Shown here piece after piece: positions 7,276-16,176 of a stretch of 64,000 bases of DNA (position 1 is its first letter; the number at the start of each line of letters is the position of its first letter). The notes beneath the pieces are model-generated. The model was not told the origin of the DNA. It saw nothing but the letters and a program-made list of their open reading frames with translations, and made no database searches. The DNA comes from Actinomycetes bacterium (GTDB lineage: Bacteria; Actinomycetota; Acidimicrobiia; IMCC26256; JANYLB01), in the NCBI GenBank assembly GCA_025363815.1, contig JANYLB010000052.1, positions 1 through 64,000 on the forward strand, in the 5' to 3' direction. The position numbers and the translations under genes were made by a program.

Positions 7276-8364
7276 ATGAACCTCCGGCCCACACGGCTGG
7301 TACCCATTCTGTTGTCTGTTGCATTGACAGCGACGCTCGTTCCTCTGAGCAGCGCTGGTGCTGCTCCAGTCGACGACAAGCGAGCCCAAGCAGCACAGCT
7401 GCAGTCGGAGATCGACGCGAACGGGCGCAAGATCGACTCGCTCTCCGAATCCGCGAACGGCGCTCGCTATCGCCTCGACCAGGCGACTGCAGCTCGCGCC
7501 GATGCCCAGGCGCGGATCGACGCAGCGAAGGCCGAGACCACTCGGCTGAAAGCTCTGCTGCGCGATCGAGCGCTGAACGTGTACAAGGGTGCGGGCAGTC
7601 AGTCTCCGCTCGACGCGATCAATGTCTCTAATGCGCGCGCGTTCGCTGCCCGATCGAAATACGCATCGGCGGCGGCGAGCAGCCAGAACAAGCTGGTCGA
7701 TCAGCTCAGGAACGCCAAAGAAGAGCTCGATGCTCGGAAGCGGGAGTTCGAGTCCGCGATCGCCCAGGCGAAGACTGAAAAGCAACAGATTGAAACATCA
7801 CGCAGCGAGATCGAGTCCGCGAACGGGAAGCAAGCGCAGCTGCTCGGTCAGGTGAAGGGCGAACTGGCAACGCTCGTCGCGCAAGAAGAGCAACGCAAGC
7901 AGGTGGAAGCGACTGCGCGGGCTCAAGCGATGACGGCACCTCGGCCGGCCCGGGACCGCTCACCGGCCTCTGGCGACCGTGGGAGCGTATGGTCTGGTCC
8001 GCTGCCGTCTGCGTCGGGTGGCGCAGCGGCTGCGATCGCGTTTGCCAGGGCACAGCTCGGCAAGCCGTACGTATACGCCGCAGCGGGGCCCGATGCCTAC
8101 GATTGCTCTGGCCTCACGATGCGCGCGTGGGAGGCCGGGGGAGTCTCGATGCCCCACTACTCTGGCGCTCAGATGGCGATGTTCCCGAGCGTCCCTCTCG
8201 ATGCCCTACAGCCGGGAGACCTGCTGTTCTGGGGCCCGGGAGGCAGCGACCACGTGGCGATGTATGAGGGGGGCGGCACCGTGATCTACGCCCCGCAGAC
8301 CGGTAGCTTTGTCAAGGAAGGCCCGATCTACGGCAGCCCGAGCGGCGCAGTCCGACCCGGGTAG
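7276..8364 (+). CDS. Secreted NlpC/P60 peptidoglycan hydrolase
   Basis: This 362-residue protein begins with a signal peptide (MNLRPTRLVPILLSVALTAT through about residue 30). A long helical coiled-coil region follows (about 34-215) with heptad-like Gln/Glu/Lys/Arg, then a Pro/Arg/Ser linker and an NlpC/P60 catalytic domain (about 245-362). Catalytic Cys277 is in YDCSGLTMRAW and His326 in SDHVAMYEGGG. The layout is that of RipA-type endopeptidases, which cut stem peptides of peptidoglycan during cell separation, the coiled coil acting as a regulatory lid. The start at 7276 has an AAAGGGAG site nine bases upstream. The protein stands alone with no Fts partner nearby. Confidence 0.88.
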   Translation: MNLRPTRLVPILLSVALTATLVPLSSAGAAPVDDKRAQAAQLQSEIDANGRKIDSLSESANGARYRLDQATAARADAQARIDAAKAETTRLKALLRDRALNVYKGAGSQSPLDAINVSNARAFAARSKYASAAASSQNKLVDQLRNAKEELDARKREFESAIAQAKTEKQQIETSRSEIESANGKQAQLLGQVKGELATLVAQEEQRKQVEATARAQAMTAPRPARDRSPASGDRGSVWSGPLPSASGGAAAAIAFARAQLGKPYVYAAAGPDAYDCSGLTMRAWEAGGVSMPHYSGAQMAMFPSVPLDALQPGDLLFWGPGGSDHVAMYEGGGTVIYAPQTGSFVKEGPIYGSPSGAVRPG

Positions 8365-8404
8365 GCATAGCAAGAACATTCGTGGGTGAGCTGGGGGATT
8401 GGCC

Positions 8405-9346
8405 ATGATCAGTCTGTTGCGCCGCCATCGTCTCATTGCGTTGGTCGGGATGGCCACGCTTGTAGGGGCTGCCTGCGCCCCACTGACAGGCGTCAGCACC
8501 GCCGCACCGCCGATCATCACCGGCACGTATCGCATCGGCCCGTTCAACCTCGCGGCGATGGGTCAGCCCGGTTCCGAGAACAACGCGACCCAGGCCAACA
8601 TTCCGCGACCAGCGGGCAACATCGGTATCAAGTTTGTGAGCTTCGATCTCGTGGACGCGTCGGGGACCCCGGTACCGCGCATGGACGCCCACCTTCATCA
8701 CGTTTTGTTGATGAACGCGGCGCGCACCTCACCGATTTGCCCAGGCGAGACAGAGCGCTTCACCGGTTCGGGCGCCGAGCGCACCCCGTTGGCATTGTGG
8801 GGCTCGTATGCATACGTGACCAACGCCACCGACAACTGGAACGCGCTCTGGCACATCATGAACATGTCGGCAAGCGCGAAGAGTGTCTACATCCAGTACA
8901 AGATCGGTTATGTGCCCGCCAGTGATCCCTCGGCCTCGCGACCGGTCACGCCCTTCTTCATGGACGTCACCGGCTGTGGCACGAACGCGGAGTTCAACGT
9001 TCCCGGCACCGGTGGCCCTGGAAGCGTCTACACGAAGACGCGCACCATCACTGCGCCTTGGAGCGGGGTAGCTGTCTATGCGGCCGGCCATCTTCACGAT
9101 GGTGGGCTCGACGTGAGTGTTCGTCGGAGCTCCAACGGCCAGGTCGGTTGCACCTCGACCGCGCGCTACGACATGCCGGAGCCGATGGACTTCCCGTCGT
9201 CGATAACGTCGTGTGTGCTCCACGATTCCGTCAGCGCGGGCCAGGCCTACACACTGACCGCCCGCTACGACAACGCGATGCCGCGAGCCGGGGTGATGGG
9301 CATCATGTTCGCGTACATCTGGAAGGGAACTCCGCCGGCGAGCTGA
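8405..9346 (+). CDS. Secreted PHM-like (type II copper) protein, SURNod19-like
   Basis: The 313-residue protein has a signal peptide ending near ACAPLTG (about residue 24) and no membrane helix after it. Histidines sit in patterns seen in peptidylglycine alpha-hydroxylating monooxygenase: MDAHLHHVLLMN (His96, 98, 99), WHIMNMS (His150), AGHLHDGGLDVSV (His229, 231) and a late VMGIMFAYIW (Met298), matching the two copper sites and the Met ligand of that fold. I also recall similar proteins under the name SURNod19. Copper binding and oxygen chemistry are inferred. It ends in a terminator shared with a cupredoxin gene. ATG at 8405 follows GGGGGA. Confidence 0.6.
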   Translation: MISLLRRHRLIALVGMATLVGAACAPLTGVSTAAPPIITGTYRIGPFNLAAMGQPGSENNATQANIPRPAGNIGIKFVSFDLVDASGTPVPRMDAHLHHVLLMNAARTSPICPGETERFTGSGAERTPLALWGSYAYVTNATDNWNALWHIMNMSASAKSVYIQYKIGYVPASDPSASRPVTPFFMDVTGCGTNAEFNVPGTGGPGSVYTKTRTITAPWSGVAVYAAGHLHDGGLDVSVRRSSNGQVGCTSTARYDMPEPMDFPSSITSCVLHDSVSAGQAYTLTARYDNAMPRAGVMGIMFAYIWKGTPPAS

Positions 9347-9368
9347 GCCGGCGAGTGTTGGCCGTGCC

Positions 9369-9403
9369 GGTTTCCCCTACCGCCGGGTGCGGCAGGGGAA
9401 ACC
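9369..9403. terminator. Bidirectional terminator hairpin
   Basis: GGTTTCCCCTACCGC, a five-base loop, and GCGGCAGGGGAAACC form a 15-base stem with one mismatch between the PHM-like gene and the convergent cupredoxin gene. The ends carry TTT on one strand and AAA on the other, so it could serve both genes. Confidence 0.75.
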
Positions 9404-9415
9404 CTCGGGTGTCGG

Positions 9416-9832
9416 CTACGTGACGGTGATGGTGCCTTCCATACCGCCGGCCCTGTGGCCCTTGACCGTGCACCAGAATGGATAGCTCCCGGCCTTGTCG
9501 ATCTGAAGGCCGGCAGTCACGGTCTTGCCCTTCGGCGCGTGGGCGACGTGGCCGACGCCCTTCACGTACATGTCGTGTTCGACGTCACCTGCGGTGAGCG
9601 CGATGTTGACACCGCTACCAGCCTTGAGTGTGATCTCCTTCGGGGTGAAGGAAAGTGCATTGGCCGAGACCGCTATCTCGGGAGCCCCGACGATCATGGG
9701 CCGGCTATCCATCTCACCACTCGAGTTGGATTTGTTCATGTCGGGGTGCTTGCTCGCGTTGTTGTCGGAGGAGCAAGCGACCAGGAGGCTCGCTCCGAGG
9801 ATGAGTGCGAGGAGCGCGGTGATTCTGCGCAC
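9416..9832 (-). CDS. Cupredoxin-domain lipoprotein
   Basis: The 138-residue protein starts at GTG 9832 behind an AAAGGAA site. It has a lipoprotein signal (LLALILGASLLVACSSD, Cys at about 21) and a single plastocyanin-like domain. The type 1 copper ligands can be read as His in DVEHDMYVKG, Cys in YPFWCTVKG, His in KGHRAGG and Met in GGMEG. It would be anchored outside the membrane and carry one electron or store copper. It faces the PHM-like gene and shares its terminator, and another small membrane gene lies upstream. Confidence 0.85.
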   Translation of the reverse strand: MRRITALLALILGASLLVACSSDNNASKHPDMNKSNSSGEMDSRPMIVGAPEIAVSANALSFTPKEITLKAGSGVNIALTAGDVEHDMYVKGVGHVAHAPKGKTVTAGLQIDKAGSYPFWCTVKGHRAGGMEGTITVT

Positions 9833-9911
9833 GAAGTGTTCCTTTCGGTAGACGTCTGAGTGTGACGTGCTGCTCATTGGTATCGAGGTGCGCGCAGGAG
9901 CGCGCTCGCCC

Positions 9912-10286
9912 TCAACGCCGCAACACACCGACCAAGCTAAGACGCACAGCTGAAGGCGGGCCGCGTGGTTCGGCCCGGCCGTTTGTTGATGACTCGCGGA
10001 GCGCGGCTACGAGCGAAGCCGCGCGTGGTCGCATCGTCGATGATGTTGCCAGGAGCACCGCAATGCCGCCCACCAGAAGCCAGAGGCAGGGGGCGAGGTC
10101 GTGGTAACCCATTCCGGGTGCTTGTGCAGGAGCACGATCCACGGAGCGGACGCTCGCGTTCATGACGTCGTGCATCGTTCCAGCCGGCCCGACGGTGTCG
10201 AGCCCGTGCATGGTCAGCACGCCGACGGAGATGGCGAACACGACGAGACAGACGAGGACCCAGTACGTCGACCTGCTCCTACTCAC
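9912..10286 (-). CDS. Small membrane protein, DUF6153-like
   Basis: The 124-residue product has a first membrane helix (STYWVLVCLVVFAISVGVLT), then MHGLD, a periplasmic stretch with HDVMNAS, a second helix (LAPCLWLLVGGIAVLLATSS) and an Arg-rich tail. This two-helix plan with an MH motif is what I remember of DUF6153 proteins, which often sit beside copper genes; the identification is tentative. GTG at 10286 is preferred because TACGCT (10294-10299) lies seven bases upstream, the leaderless pattern seen elsewhere in this window. It is upstream of the cupredoxin gene with an 80-base gap. Confidence 0.55.
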   Translation of the reverse strand: MSRSRSTYWVLVCLVVFAISVGVLTMHGLDTVGPAGTMHDVMNASVRSVDRAPAQAPGMGYHDLAPCLWLLVGGIAVLLATSSTMRPRAASLVAALRESSTNGRAEPRGPPSAVRLSLVGVLRR

Positions 10287-10293
10287 GCAGCCG

Positions 10294-10299
10294 AGCGTA
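10294..10299 (-). promoter_or_regulatory. -10 box, leaderless start of the 9912-10286 gene
   Basis: TACGCT on the minus strand ends seven bases before GTG 10286, and no ribosome binding site is present. Confidence 0.5.
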
Positions 10300-10404
10300 G
10301 TTGGGGGTACCGGCATCAACGAGTCGCGCCACTCGGGTCCGGCGGCGCGGCGATGAAGCCCGCCGAGAGGGGAAATGAACCGGCGAAGAGGGGAGGTTCG
10401 TACC

Positions 10405-11853
10405 TCAGCCGACCCGACCGAACGACTCGACCGGCAGTTCGGTCCAGATCTCGGCACCGCCGGCGGTTACGCGCACGCAACGCTCGGCGCGATAGCCGCC
10501 GACACCGTCGTCGTAGATGTAGGGCTCGATCATGATCACCTGGCCTTCGGCGACGGGCATGTGGCGTTCCGCCGGGATCCCGAGATCGGTGCCGGCGAGC
10601 GGCAGTTCGACGCCGGCGAAGCCGATGCCGTGCGCGACGTAGAGGCCGAACGGCCACGGCGGATGCGTCTCGGTCCAGCCGGTGAGCGCGGCCGCGCGCA
10701 GATCGGCGGCGGTCGCGCCCGGCCTGATCGCGTCGGTCACCCGGTCGGCGACGTCGAGCCACCGGCGGGCGAGAGTCTGTTCGTCCCGGGTCGGCTCCCG
10801 CCCGACGATGAGTGTCCAGCCGACGTCGGTCATAGCTCCCTCGAACCAGAAGCCAAGATCGACGCCGAGATGGTCGCCGATCGCGATCGGTCTGTCGCGG
10901 GTGATCTGGTTCCAAGGCGCGTGTCCGATCCAGTCGCCCCGCAACCACGGAGCTGCGGCGCGGGTGTGGGGGAGCACTCGCCATACGTGATCGATATGGT
11001 CGGCGTCGAGCCCGAGAGAGCGAGCCTCGGCGCGGAGCATCTCCCTGGCATGTCGCTCGGTCATCCCCACTTCGATGCGGTCGAGCGCGGCCGTCAGCGC
11101 CTGTTCGGTACGCATCGATCCTTCGCGCAACGTGGCGAGCTCTGCGCTTGTGCGGGGGAGAGATGCCGCGGCGACGACCGGCCCGGCGTCGACCCACTCC
11201 ACCCGCGGGCGCGCGGCGCGCAGCTTCGCCAGATCGCCGAGCGAGACGCGATCGATCGCGATCCGCCCCGTCTCGGGAAGGACGTTTGGATCGAGGTGCG
11301 CGAGCTCTTTCTCGCCGGCGGCCCGAGCTGCTTCGGGTGTCTGGAGAAGCCAGCCGTCGACGCCGAGTCGATCCGCGGCCTGGAGGAACCGGTTGCGGCG
11401 AGCTGAGGCGATCTCGGCGCGTGGCGCCTCCGTCGGGATCTGCGGTGAAGGCGTGCCGAGCAGTGCAGCCGCGTCAAACAGCTCGGCATTCGGGAGTCCA
11501 GCCCGAAGCTTCTCGTAACCGCCGGGCGAGCAGACATCCACATAGACCGGTCCGGTGGCGGCGTCGCCGAGCCAGTTGGGAAGTCTGCGGGCGAGCGATT
11601 CCGTGTCGAAAAGTATGGGATGCACATGATCCGCCGGAAGGTGCATCGCGCCATCAGGGTCGGGGGTGCAGACGTGGGGCAGACCCGCGACCGGAAGGAA
11701 CACGCTCGGAAATGGTGCGTCGCTCTGGTAGACGGTGATGCGTTGGTGACCGGCGACGGCCGCCGCGGCGTCGGCGCGCGTCACGAGCAGCGCGACACCG
11801 CCGATGCTTTCGAGGCGGGACTGGTACTCGGCCCAGGGCGCGAATGATGTCAA
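10405..11853 (-). CDS. M24 family metallopeptidase (Xaa-Pro dipeptidase-like)
   Basis: The 482-residue protein has an N-terminal creatinase-like region (about 1-230) and a C-terminal pita-bread catalytic domain. The dinuclear metal ligands read as Asp and Asp in LGVDLGFWFEGAMTDVGWT, His in YVAHGIGF, Glu in MIEPYIYDD and Glu in YRAERCVRV. It would cleave Xaa-Pro peptide bonds or a related bond in a small substrate in the cytoplasm. It is longer than a bare methionine aminopeptidase, arguing for the dipeptidase class, though the N-terminal half matches no substrate-specific form I can name. A run of Met/Asp at its start and a good frame support 11853. Confidence 0.85.
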   Translation of the reverse strand: MTSFAPWAEYQSRLESIGGVALLVTRADAAAAVAGHQRITVYQSDAPFPSVFLPVAGLPHVCTPDPDGAMHLPADHVHPILFDTESLARRLPNWLGDAATGPVYVDVCSPGGYEKLRAGLPNAELFDAAALLGTPSPQIPTEAPRAEIASARRNRFLQAADRLGVDGWLLQTPEAARAAGEKELAHLDPNVLPETGRIAIDRVSLGDLAKLRAARPRVEWVDAGPVVAAASLPRTSAELATLREGSMRTEQALTAALDRIEVGMTERHAREMLRAEARSLGLDADHIDHVWRVLPHTRAAAPWLRGDWIGHAPWNQITRDRPIAIGDHLGVDLGFWFEGAMTDVGWTLIVGREPTRDEQTLARRWLDVADRVTDAIRPGATAADLRAAALTGWTETHPPWPFGLYVAHGIGFAGVELPLAGTDLGIPAERHMPVAEGQVIMIEPYIYDDGVGGYRAERCVRVTAGGAEIWTELPVESFGRVG

Positions 11854-11950
11854 CGGCGTGAGGACCCCATGGTCGGGAGCCTCTCACGGCTCGAGCAACA
11901 GGTGAAGTCGCGATGGAGCGCTGGGGGGCGCGACCGGACAGAATGGCACC

Positions 11951-12442
11951 ATGTTCGACGACGTCCTCGCTGCCAACCACGCCTACGCCGACTCGTTCCG
12001 ACTGGCAGGGCTCGAACCCATTGCCGCCAAGGGCCTGGCCGTGCTCACCTGCATTGATTCGCGTATCGAGCCGTTGGCGATGCTCGGGCTCGTTCCGGGC
12101 GACGCCAAGATCCTACGCAACGCCGGCGGGCGGGTCACAGACGACGTGCTGCGAACACTGGTGCTTGCCGTCAACCTCCTCGGCGTCGATCGAGTCTGTG
12201 TGGTGCAGCACTCGGCCTGCCGTTTGGAGGGGGTCTCGAACGACGACCTGCGCACAACGATCGGTGGCCTGCGCAACGCCGACGCCGCTGCTTGGGACTT
12301 CCTGCCGATCGACAACCAGGAACGCGTTCTGAGTCGCGACATCGAGCTGATCCGAGCCTGCCCGTTGCTTCCGCCGGGGCTCACGGTCGCGGGCTTCGTC
12401 TACGACGTCGACACCGGTCTGCTCCGACGGCTCGTGGGCTGA
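11951..12442 (+). CDS. Beta-class carbonic anhydrase
   Basis: The 163-residue protein is a short prokaryotic beta-carbonic anhydrase that interconverts CO2 and bicarbonate. Zinc ligands are Cys34 (in VLTCIDSRIEP, with the Asp36-Arg38 dyad), His87 and Cys90 (in VVQHSACRLEG). Other landmarks are the ILRNAGGR strand near 54-61. CAGAAT followed by six bases and the ATG fits a leaderless start. The following hydrolase gene begins 36 bases downstream with its own promoter. Confidence 0.92.
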   Translation: MFDDVLAANHAYADSFRLAGLEPIAAKGLAVLTCIDSRIEPLAMLGLVPGDAKILRNAGGRVTDDVLRTLVLAVNLLGVDRVCVVQHSACRLEGVSNDDLRTTIGGLRNADAAAWDFLPIDNQERVLSRDIELIRACPLLPPGLTVAGFVYDVDTGLLRRLVG

Positions 12443-12464
12443 GGGCTCGTCGGCTGAGCTCGTC

Positions 12465-12470
12465 TACCCT
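12465..12470 (+). promoter_or_regulatory. -10 box, leaderless start of the 12478 gene
   Basis: TACCCT, then seven bases (CCCGGGC), then ATG 12478. There is no ribosome binding site. Confidence 0.55.
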
Positions 12471-12477
12471 CCCGGGC

Positions 12478-13158
12478 ATGGGCGCCCCCGAAGCTCGTTC
12501 GCCGCTCGAGTTGCTGGACGCGCTGGCCAGCGAAGAGGTCGTCGTCGCTCCGGGGATGCGGCACCTCGAGATCTACACGCTGACGGGTCTGCTCACCATC
12601 CTCTGGCACGGCCCGGATGACGCGACATCGGTCGTGCTGATGTCGGGCGGCGCGATGGGTGGATTGCTCGGCCCGGCTGATGGCCTGTACCACGACCTCG
12701 GCGTGCAGTTCGGTGCCCAGGGGATCGCCACGATGCGAATCGGTTATCGGAAGCCGAACGACATCGGGCGGTGTGTCCACGACGTCGCAGCTGCGGCCGA
12801 CCTCGCGTCGCGCACCGGCGCGACGCGCTTCGTAACGATCGGCCACTCGTTCGGAGGCGCCGTCGCGATTCAGGCGGGGATGGTGCTGGGGGAGCATTGC
12901 GCCGGCATCGTCACGCTGTCGACGCAGTCAGCCGGGTGCGAGGACGCGGGCGTGCTGGACGCGAGAGTGCCGCTCCTCCTGCTGCATGGCGACAGGGACG
13001 AGCTCCTGGCCCCGGAGACGTCGACGATCGTGCAGATGCTCGTGGGTCACGGCGAGGTGGAGATCCTCCCTGGTGCCGGGCATCTCCTGACCGAGGCCGG
13101 CCCACGTCTCCGCTCGAAGCTCGGGGCGTGGATTCCGGAATGCTTCGCCGCACGGTGA
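12478..13158 (+). CDS. Alpha/beta hydrolase
   Basis: The 226-residue protein has the alpha/beta-hydrolase nucleophile elbow IGHSFGGAVAIQ (Ser as nucleophile), the acid residue region LLLLHGDRDELLAP and a late His in LPGAGHLLTEAG. The N-terminal oxyanion area reads VVLMSGGAMGG. It resembles short dienelactone-hydrolase-like or small carboxylesterase proteins, and the substrate cannot be predicted. ATG 12478 follows a -10 box by seven bases. Confidence 0.8.
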   Translation: MGAPEARSPLELLDALASEEVVVAPGMRHLEIYTLTGLLTILWHGPDDATSVVLMSGGAMGGLLGPADGLYHDLGVQFGAQGIATMRIGYRKPNDIGRCVHDVAAAADLASRTGATRFVTIGHSFGGAVAIQAGMVLGEHCAGIVTLSTQSAGCEDAGVLDARVPLLLLHGDRDELLAPETSTIVQMLVGHGEVEILPGAGHLLTEAGPRLRSKLGAWIPECFAAR

Positions 13159-13228
13159 CGACCAGGTCGTAGCCCACGTCGGACTTCGTACCGGGAGCGA
13201 CCCCTGGCACCCAACGGGTGGGCTCAGG

Positions 13229-14365
13229 TCACGGTTCGGCGTGCACCAGATTGTCGAGGCGTTGGATCACGTCGATGAACTCTTCGATCATCTCGAGCAC
13301 CACACGCCGGGTCGGCTTCACCGTGTTCATCGAACCGACCACCTGACCGACGAAGTACGTGGCCAACTGGTTCGCTCCGGATCCCTGGGTCGCCGCACCG
13401 CGGTAGATGCGTTGCAACGCGGGTCCGACAAGAAGAGGTTGGATCGGCATCGGAAGCGGACCCGGGCCGTCGGTGCGTTCCCACTCATCGGTCCACGCGC
13501 TGCGCAGCATGCGCGCAGGCTTTCCGGTCATGGAACGGGAGCGAACAGTGTCGCCTGGTCCCGCTAGGAGGAACTTCTCTCTGACCTCCGGTGGCGTCTC
13601 GGCCTCCTCGGTGGTCAGCCACACCGAGCCGCACCACACACCGTCGGCGCCGAGCGCCAGACCTGCTGCGAGTTGACGGCCGCGGGCGATCCCGCCGGCT
13701 GCAAGCACCGGCAACGGCGCGACCACATCGACCACCTCGGGTACCAGCACCATGGTGGAGATGAGCCCCGTGTGACCGCCCGCCTCGGTGCCCTGGGCGA
13801 CGATGAGATCTGCACCAGCGGCCGCGTGACGCCGCGCGTGCTCGACGGAACCGGCGAGCGCGGCGACGGGTATCCCTGCCTTGTGGGCGCGGTCTACGAA
13901 GTGGGCCGGCGGCGGGCCGAGTGCAGACGCAACCAGCGCGGGGCTGCGTTGGAAGCAGACATCGAGCAGGGGCGCCATGCTCTTCGGGTCGACGCGCATC
14001 CCGCCGATTCCCTGCCCCAACGAGATGCCGTCGGGTGTAGGCGGGACGTCATAGCGGCGGAGGAGGTCGTCGAGGAATGCTCTGTGCTCCGCGGGCAGGA
14101 GCGCGCCAAGGGCCTCTCGATCGAGACCGCCTTCGTCGGCGCCCACGAACTTCTCCGGGACGAGCAGGTCGATGCCGTAGGGCTTGCCTCCGACCTCGTC
14201 TTCGATCCAGGCAAGGTCGATGTCGAGCTGTTCGGGGCTGTGGGCGACTGCGCCGAGCACCCCGCACCCGCCCGCGTTGGTGACCGCGGCCACAACGTCA
14301 CGGCAGTGGCTGAAGGCAAAGATCGGGAGATCGATGCCGAGAAGGTCTGTCGCTTTGGTGCGCAT
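13229..14365 (-). CDS. Nitronate monooxygenase family flavoprotein
   Basis: The 378-residue TIM-barrel protein matches the 2-nitropropane dioxygenase/nitronate monooxygenase family, FMN enzymes that oxidise alkyl nitronates such as propionate-3-nitronate. The phosphate-binding part of FMN is LIVAQGTEAGGHTG near residues 190-205, followed by LPVLAAGGIARGRQLAAG and LGADGVWCGSVWL. The N-terminus MRTKATDLLGIDLPIFAF holds the usual substrate-side strand. Start ATG 14365 is preceded by GGAGA. Some members act as enoyl reductases instead, so the natural substrate is uncertain. Confidence 0.85.
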   Translation of the reverse strand: MRTKATDLLGIDLPIFAFSHCRDVVAAVTNAGGCGVLGAVAHSPEQLDIDLAWIEDEVGGKPYGIDLLVPEKFVGADEGGLDREALGALLPAEHRAFLDDLLRRYDVPPTPDGISLGQGIGGMRVDPKSMAPLLDVCFQRSPALVASALGPPPAHFVDRAHKAGIPVAALAGSVEHARRHAAAGADLIVAQGTEAGGHTGLISTMVLVPEVVDVVAPLPVLAAGGIARGRQLAAGLALGADGVWCGSVWLTTEEAETPPEVREKFLLAGPGDTVRSRSMTGKPARMLRSAWTDEWERTDGPGPLPMPIQPLLVGPALQRIYRGAATQGSGANQLATYFVGQVVGSMNTVKPTRRVVLEMIEEFIDVIQRLDNLVHAEP

Positions 14366-14444
14366 GCTCGTCTCCGATGTGAGGCCGGGAGTTGCGGCAG
14401 CTCCGCCCGATTCACCCTAGGACCCGATCGTTCTGGTCAGGAAT

Positions 14445-14463
14445 CCGCCGCCTCCGGCGGCGG
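14445..14463. terminator. GC-rich hairpin downstream of the zinc-ribbon SDR
   Basis: CCGCCGCC, a three-base loop and GGCGGCGG form an eight-pair stem just past the SDR stop and upstream of the nitronate monooxygenase start. No T-run is present, so activity is presumed from structure. Confidence 0.5.
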
Positions 14464-14496
14464 GGAGATGACCGGAACGGGGGTGGGGATGGCGGC

Positions 14497-16026
14497 TCAC
14501 CAGTCAGTGGGTCGGTAGTCCTTCAGGAACTGGCCGTAGACATGGATGCCGGTGTTGAAGCCGGAGATGATCGGATCGACTATACGGGCGGCTCCGTCGA
14601 CGATGTCGAGTGGAGGGTGGAACCGATGCTCGGCGGCCTTGCGCTCGGCAATGCCTACGGGGTCTTCATCGCTGACCCAACCGGTGTCGACGCTGTTCAT
14701 GTGGATGCCATCGGCGTGGTACTCGGTGGCAGAGGTGCGCGTCATCATGTTGAGCGCGGCCTTGGCCATATTCGTGTGCGGATGCTTCGTGGTCTTGAAC
14801 CGCCGGTAGAATTGGCCTTCGACCGCGGAAACGTTCACGACGTGCTTGTCGTGTTCGGGTGAGCGCAACATTAGGGGCTTGAGCCTTGCGTTGAGAACGA
14901 ACGGCGCGATCGCGTTGACCAACTGGGTCTCGAGGAGTTCGACGGTTGACACCTCGGCCAGCATTAGCCGCCAGGAGTTGCGACCCCGCAGATCGACCTG
15001 TTGGAGATCCTGGTCGAGCTTTCCCTCCGGGAAGAGGCGGCCCTGGGGCCGGGCGTCGTCGGGGAGCAGCGACGCCTGGGACAACCGGGCGGCATGGGTG
15101 ATTCCGTCGATCGGGGTCAGCCCGGTCTCGACGGACGGTGATGGACTCACCGCGAGCATGTCGTAGCCGCTCAGACCTTCGTACTCGCCCAACAGCTCGC
15201 GTGCCGGTGCGGGTAGAGCAGCGAGCGAAGTCGTCTCCAGCTCCATCATGTGGCGGTAGAACTCGGGAGGTCGGCGCACGGTCTGGCATGCGTTGTTCAC
15301 GATGAAGTCGAGTCGGGGTCGCGTCGAATCGAGATGGGTGCAAAATGCTTCGACGCTCGGGGTGTGACGGAGATCGAGGCCGAAGATCTCGAGGCGATCG
15401 CTCCAGTCGTCGAAGTCAGGCTCCAGGGAGTAGCGAACGGCGGAGTCGCGCGGGAAGCGAGTGGTCACGATGAGCTGCGCGCCGGCGCGTAGCAGCTTGA
15501 TGCCCGCCTGGTAGCCGATCTTCACCCGACCGCCGGTGAGCAGGGCCACGCGACCGGAAAGATCGGCAGTCTCAGCGCGCTTGGCGTAGTTGATCGTCGC
15601 GCACTCCGGGCACAGCTGGTCGTAGAAGTGGTGTACCTGCGAGTAGTGCTGCTTGCACACATAGCAGTGCCGGGTCTCACCGAAGCCGGTGGCGCGATCG
15701 TCGTCAACGTCTTTGGGCACGAAGTCATCAGGAGGAAAGACGTTGGGAGTCGTGAATACCGGCTTGGCTCGGAGCTTTCGGATCCCGGTCTGACTGAGCG
15801 CGGCTTCGTCGCGCCGCAACTTCTCGGCCCGCTCGTGGCGTTGGCGCGCCCGAACTGTCTGACGGCGCAACGCGACGTCGGGCGAGAAGACGTCACCCGC
15901 GGCGACTCGGAGACGGATGCGCTCCTGCTCCGAGAGCGCTTCGAGCACCGACGGATCGAGCGCGACCGCTTCCAGGAGCTCGGTTGCTGCTCGGATTTGC
16001 TCGGCCAGATGGTCTTGGTCTGCCAC
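14497..16026 (-). CDS. Short-chain dehydrogenase with an N-terminal zinc ribbon
   Basis: The 509-residue protein joins a helical, Arg-rich N-terminal region (1-90), a zinc-ribbon-like insertion (RHCYVCKQ, Cys121 and Cys124; QLCPECA, Cys139 and Cys142) and a Rossmann domain. The nucleotide loop is [15 protein letters not shown] (164-173, differing from the usual TGxxxGIG) and NNA occurs near 244-246. The catalytic Ser is in NVSAVEGQF (Ser400) but the YxxxK Tyr is replaced: TNMAK gives Thr418 where Tyr should be, Lys422 being kept. GTG 16026 is the best start, but an upstream TTG is possible. The chemistry may differ from ordinary dehydrogenases. Confidence 0.75.
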   Translation of the reverse strand: MADQDHLAEQIRAATELLEAVALDPSVLEALSEQERIRLRVAAGDVFSPDVALRRQTVRARQRHERAEKLRRDEAALSQTGIRKLRAKPVFTTPNVFPPDDFVPKDVDDDRATGFGETRHCYVCKQHYSQVHHFYDQLCPECATINYAKRAETADLSGRVALLTGGRVKIGYQAGIKLLRAGAQLIVTTRFPRDSAVRYSLEPDFDDWSDRLEIFGLDLRHTPSVEAFCTHLDSTRPRLDFIVNNACQTVRRPPEFYRHMMELETTSLAALPAPARELLGEYEGLSGYDMLAVSPSPSVETGLTPIDGITHAARLSQASLLPDDARPQGRLFPEGKLDQDLQQVDLRGRNSWRLMLAEVSTVELLETQLVNAIAPFVLNARLKPLMLRSPEHDKHVVNVSAVEGQFYRRFKTTKHPHTNMAKAALNMMTRTSATEYHADGIHMNSVDTGWVSDEDPVGIAERKAAEHRFHPPLDIVDGAARIVDPIISGFNTGIHVYGQFLKDYRPTDW

Positions 16027-16176
16027 GCCGTCGCTCTCGAACCTCGTCAATGGTGGAATGGTCAAGGATGCCAGGCGACGACCAGTGGGTGAGCGCGCCG
16101 TAGGGTGAGGGTGGTGGAGCAGCAGCCCTACGAGTACGCCAAGGTGGTCTCTCGATACCACGGGTAATGCACTTGT

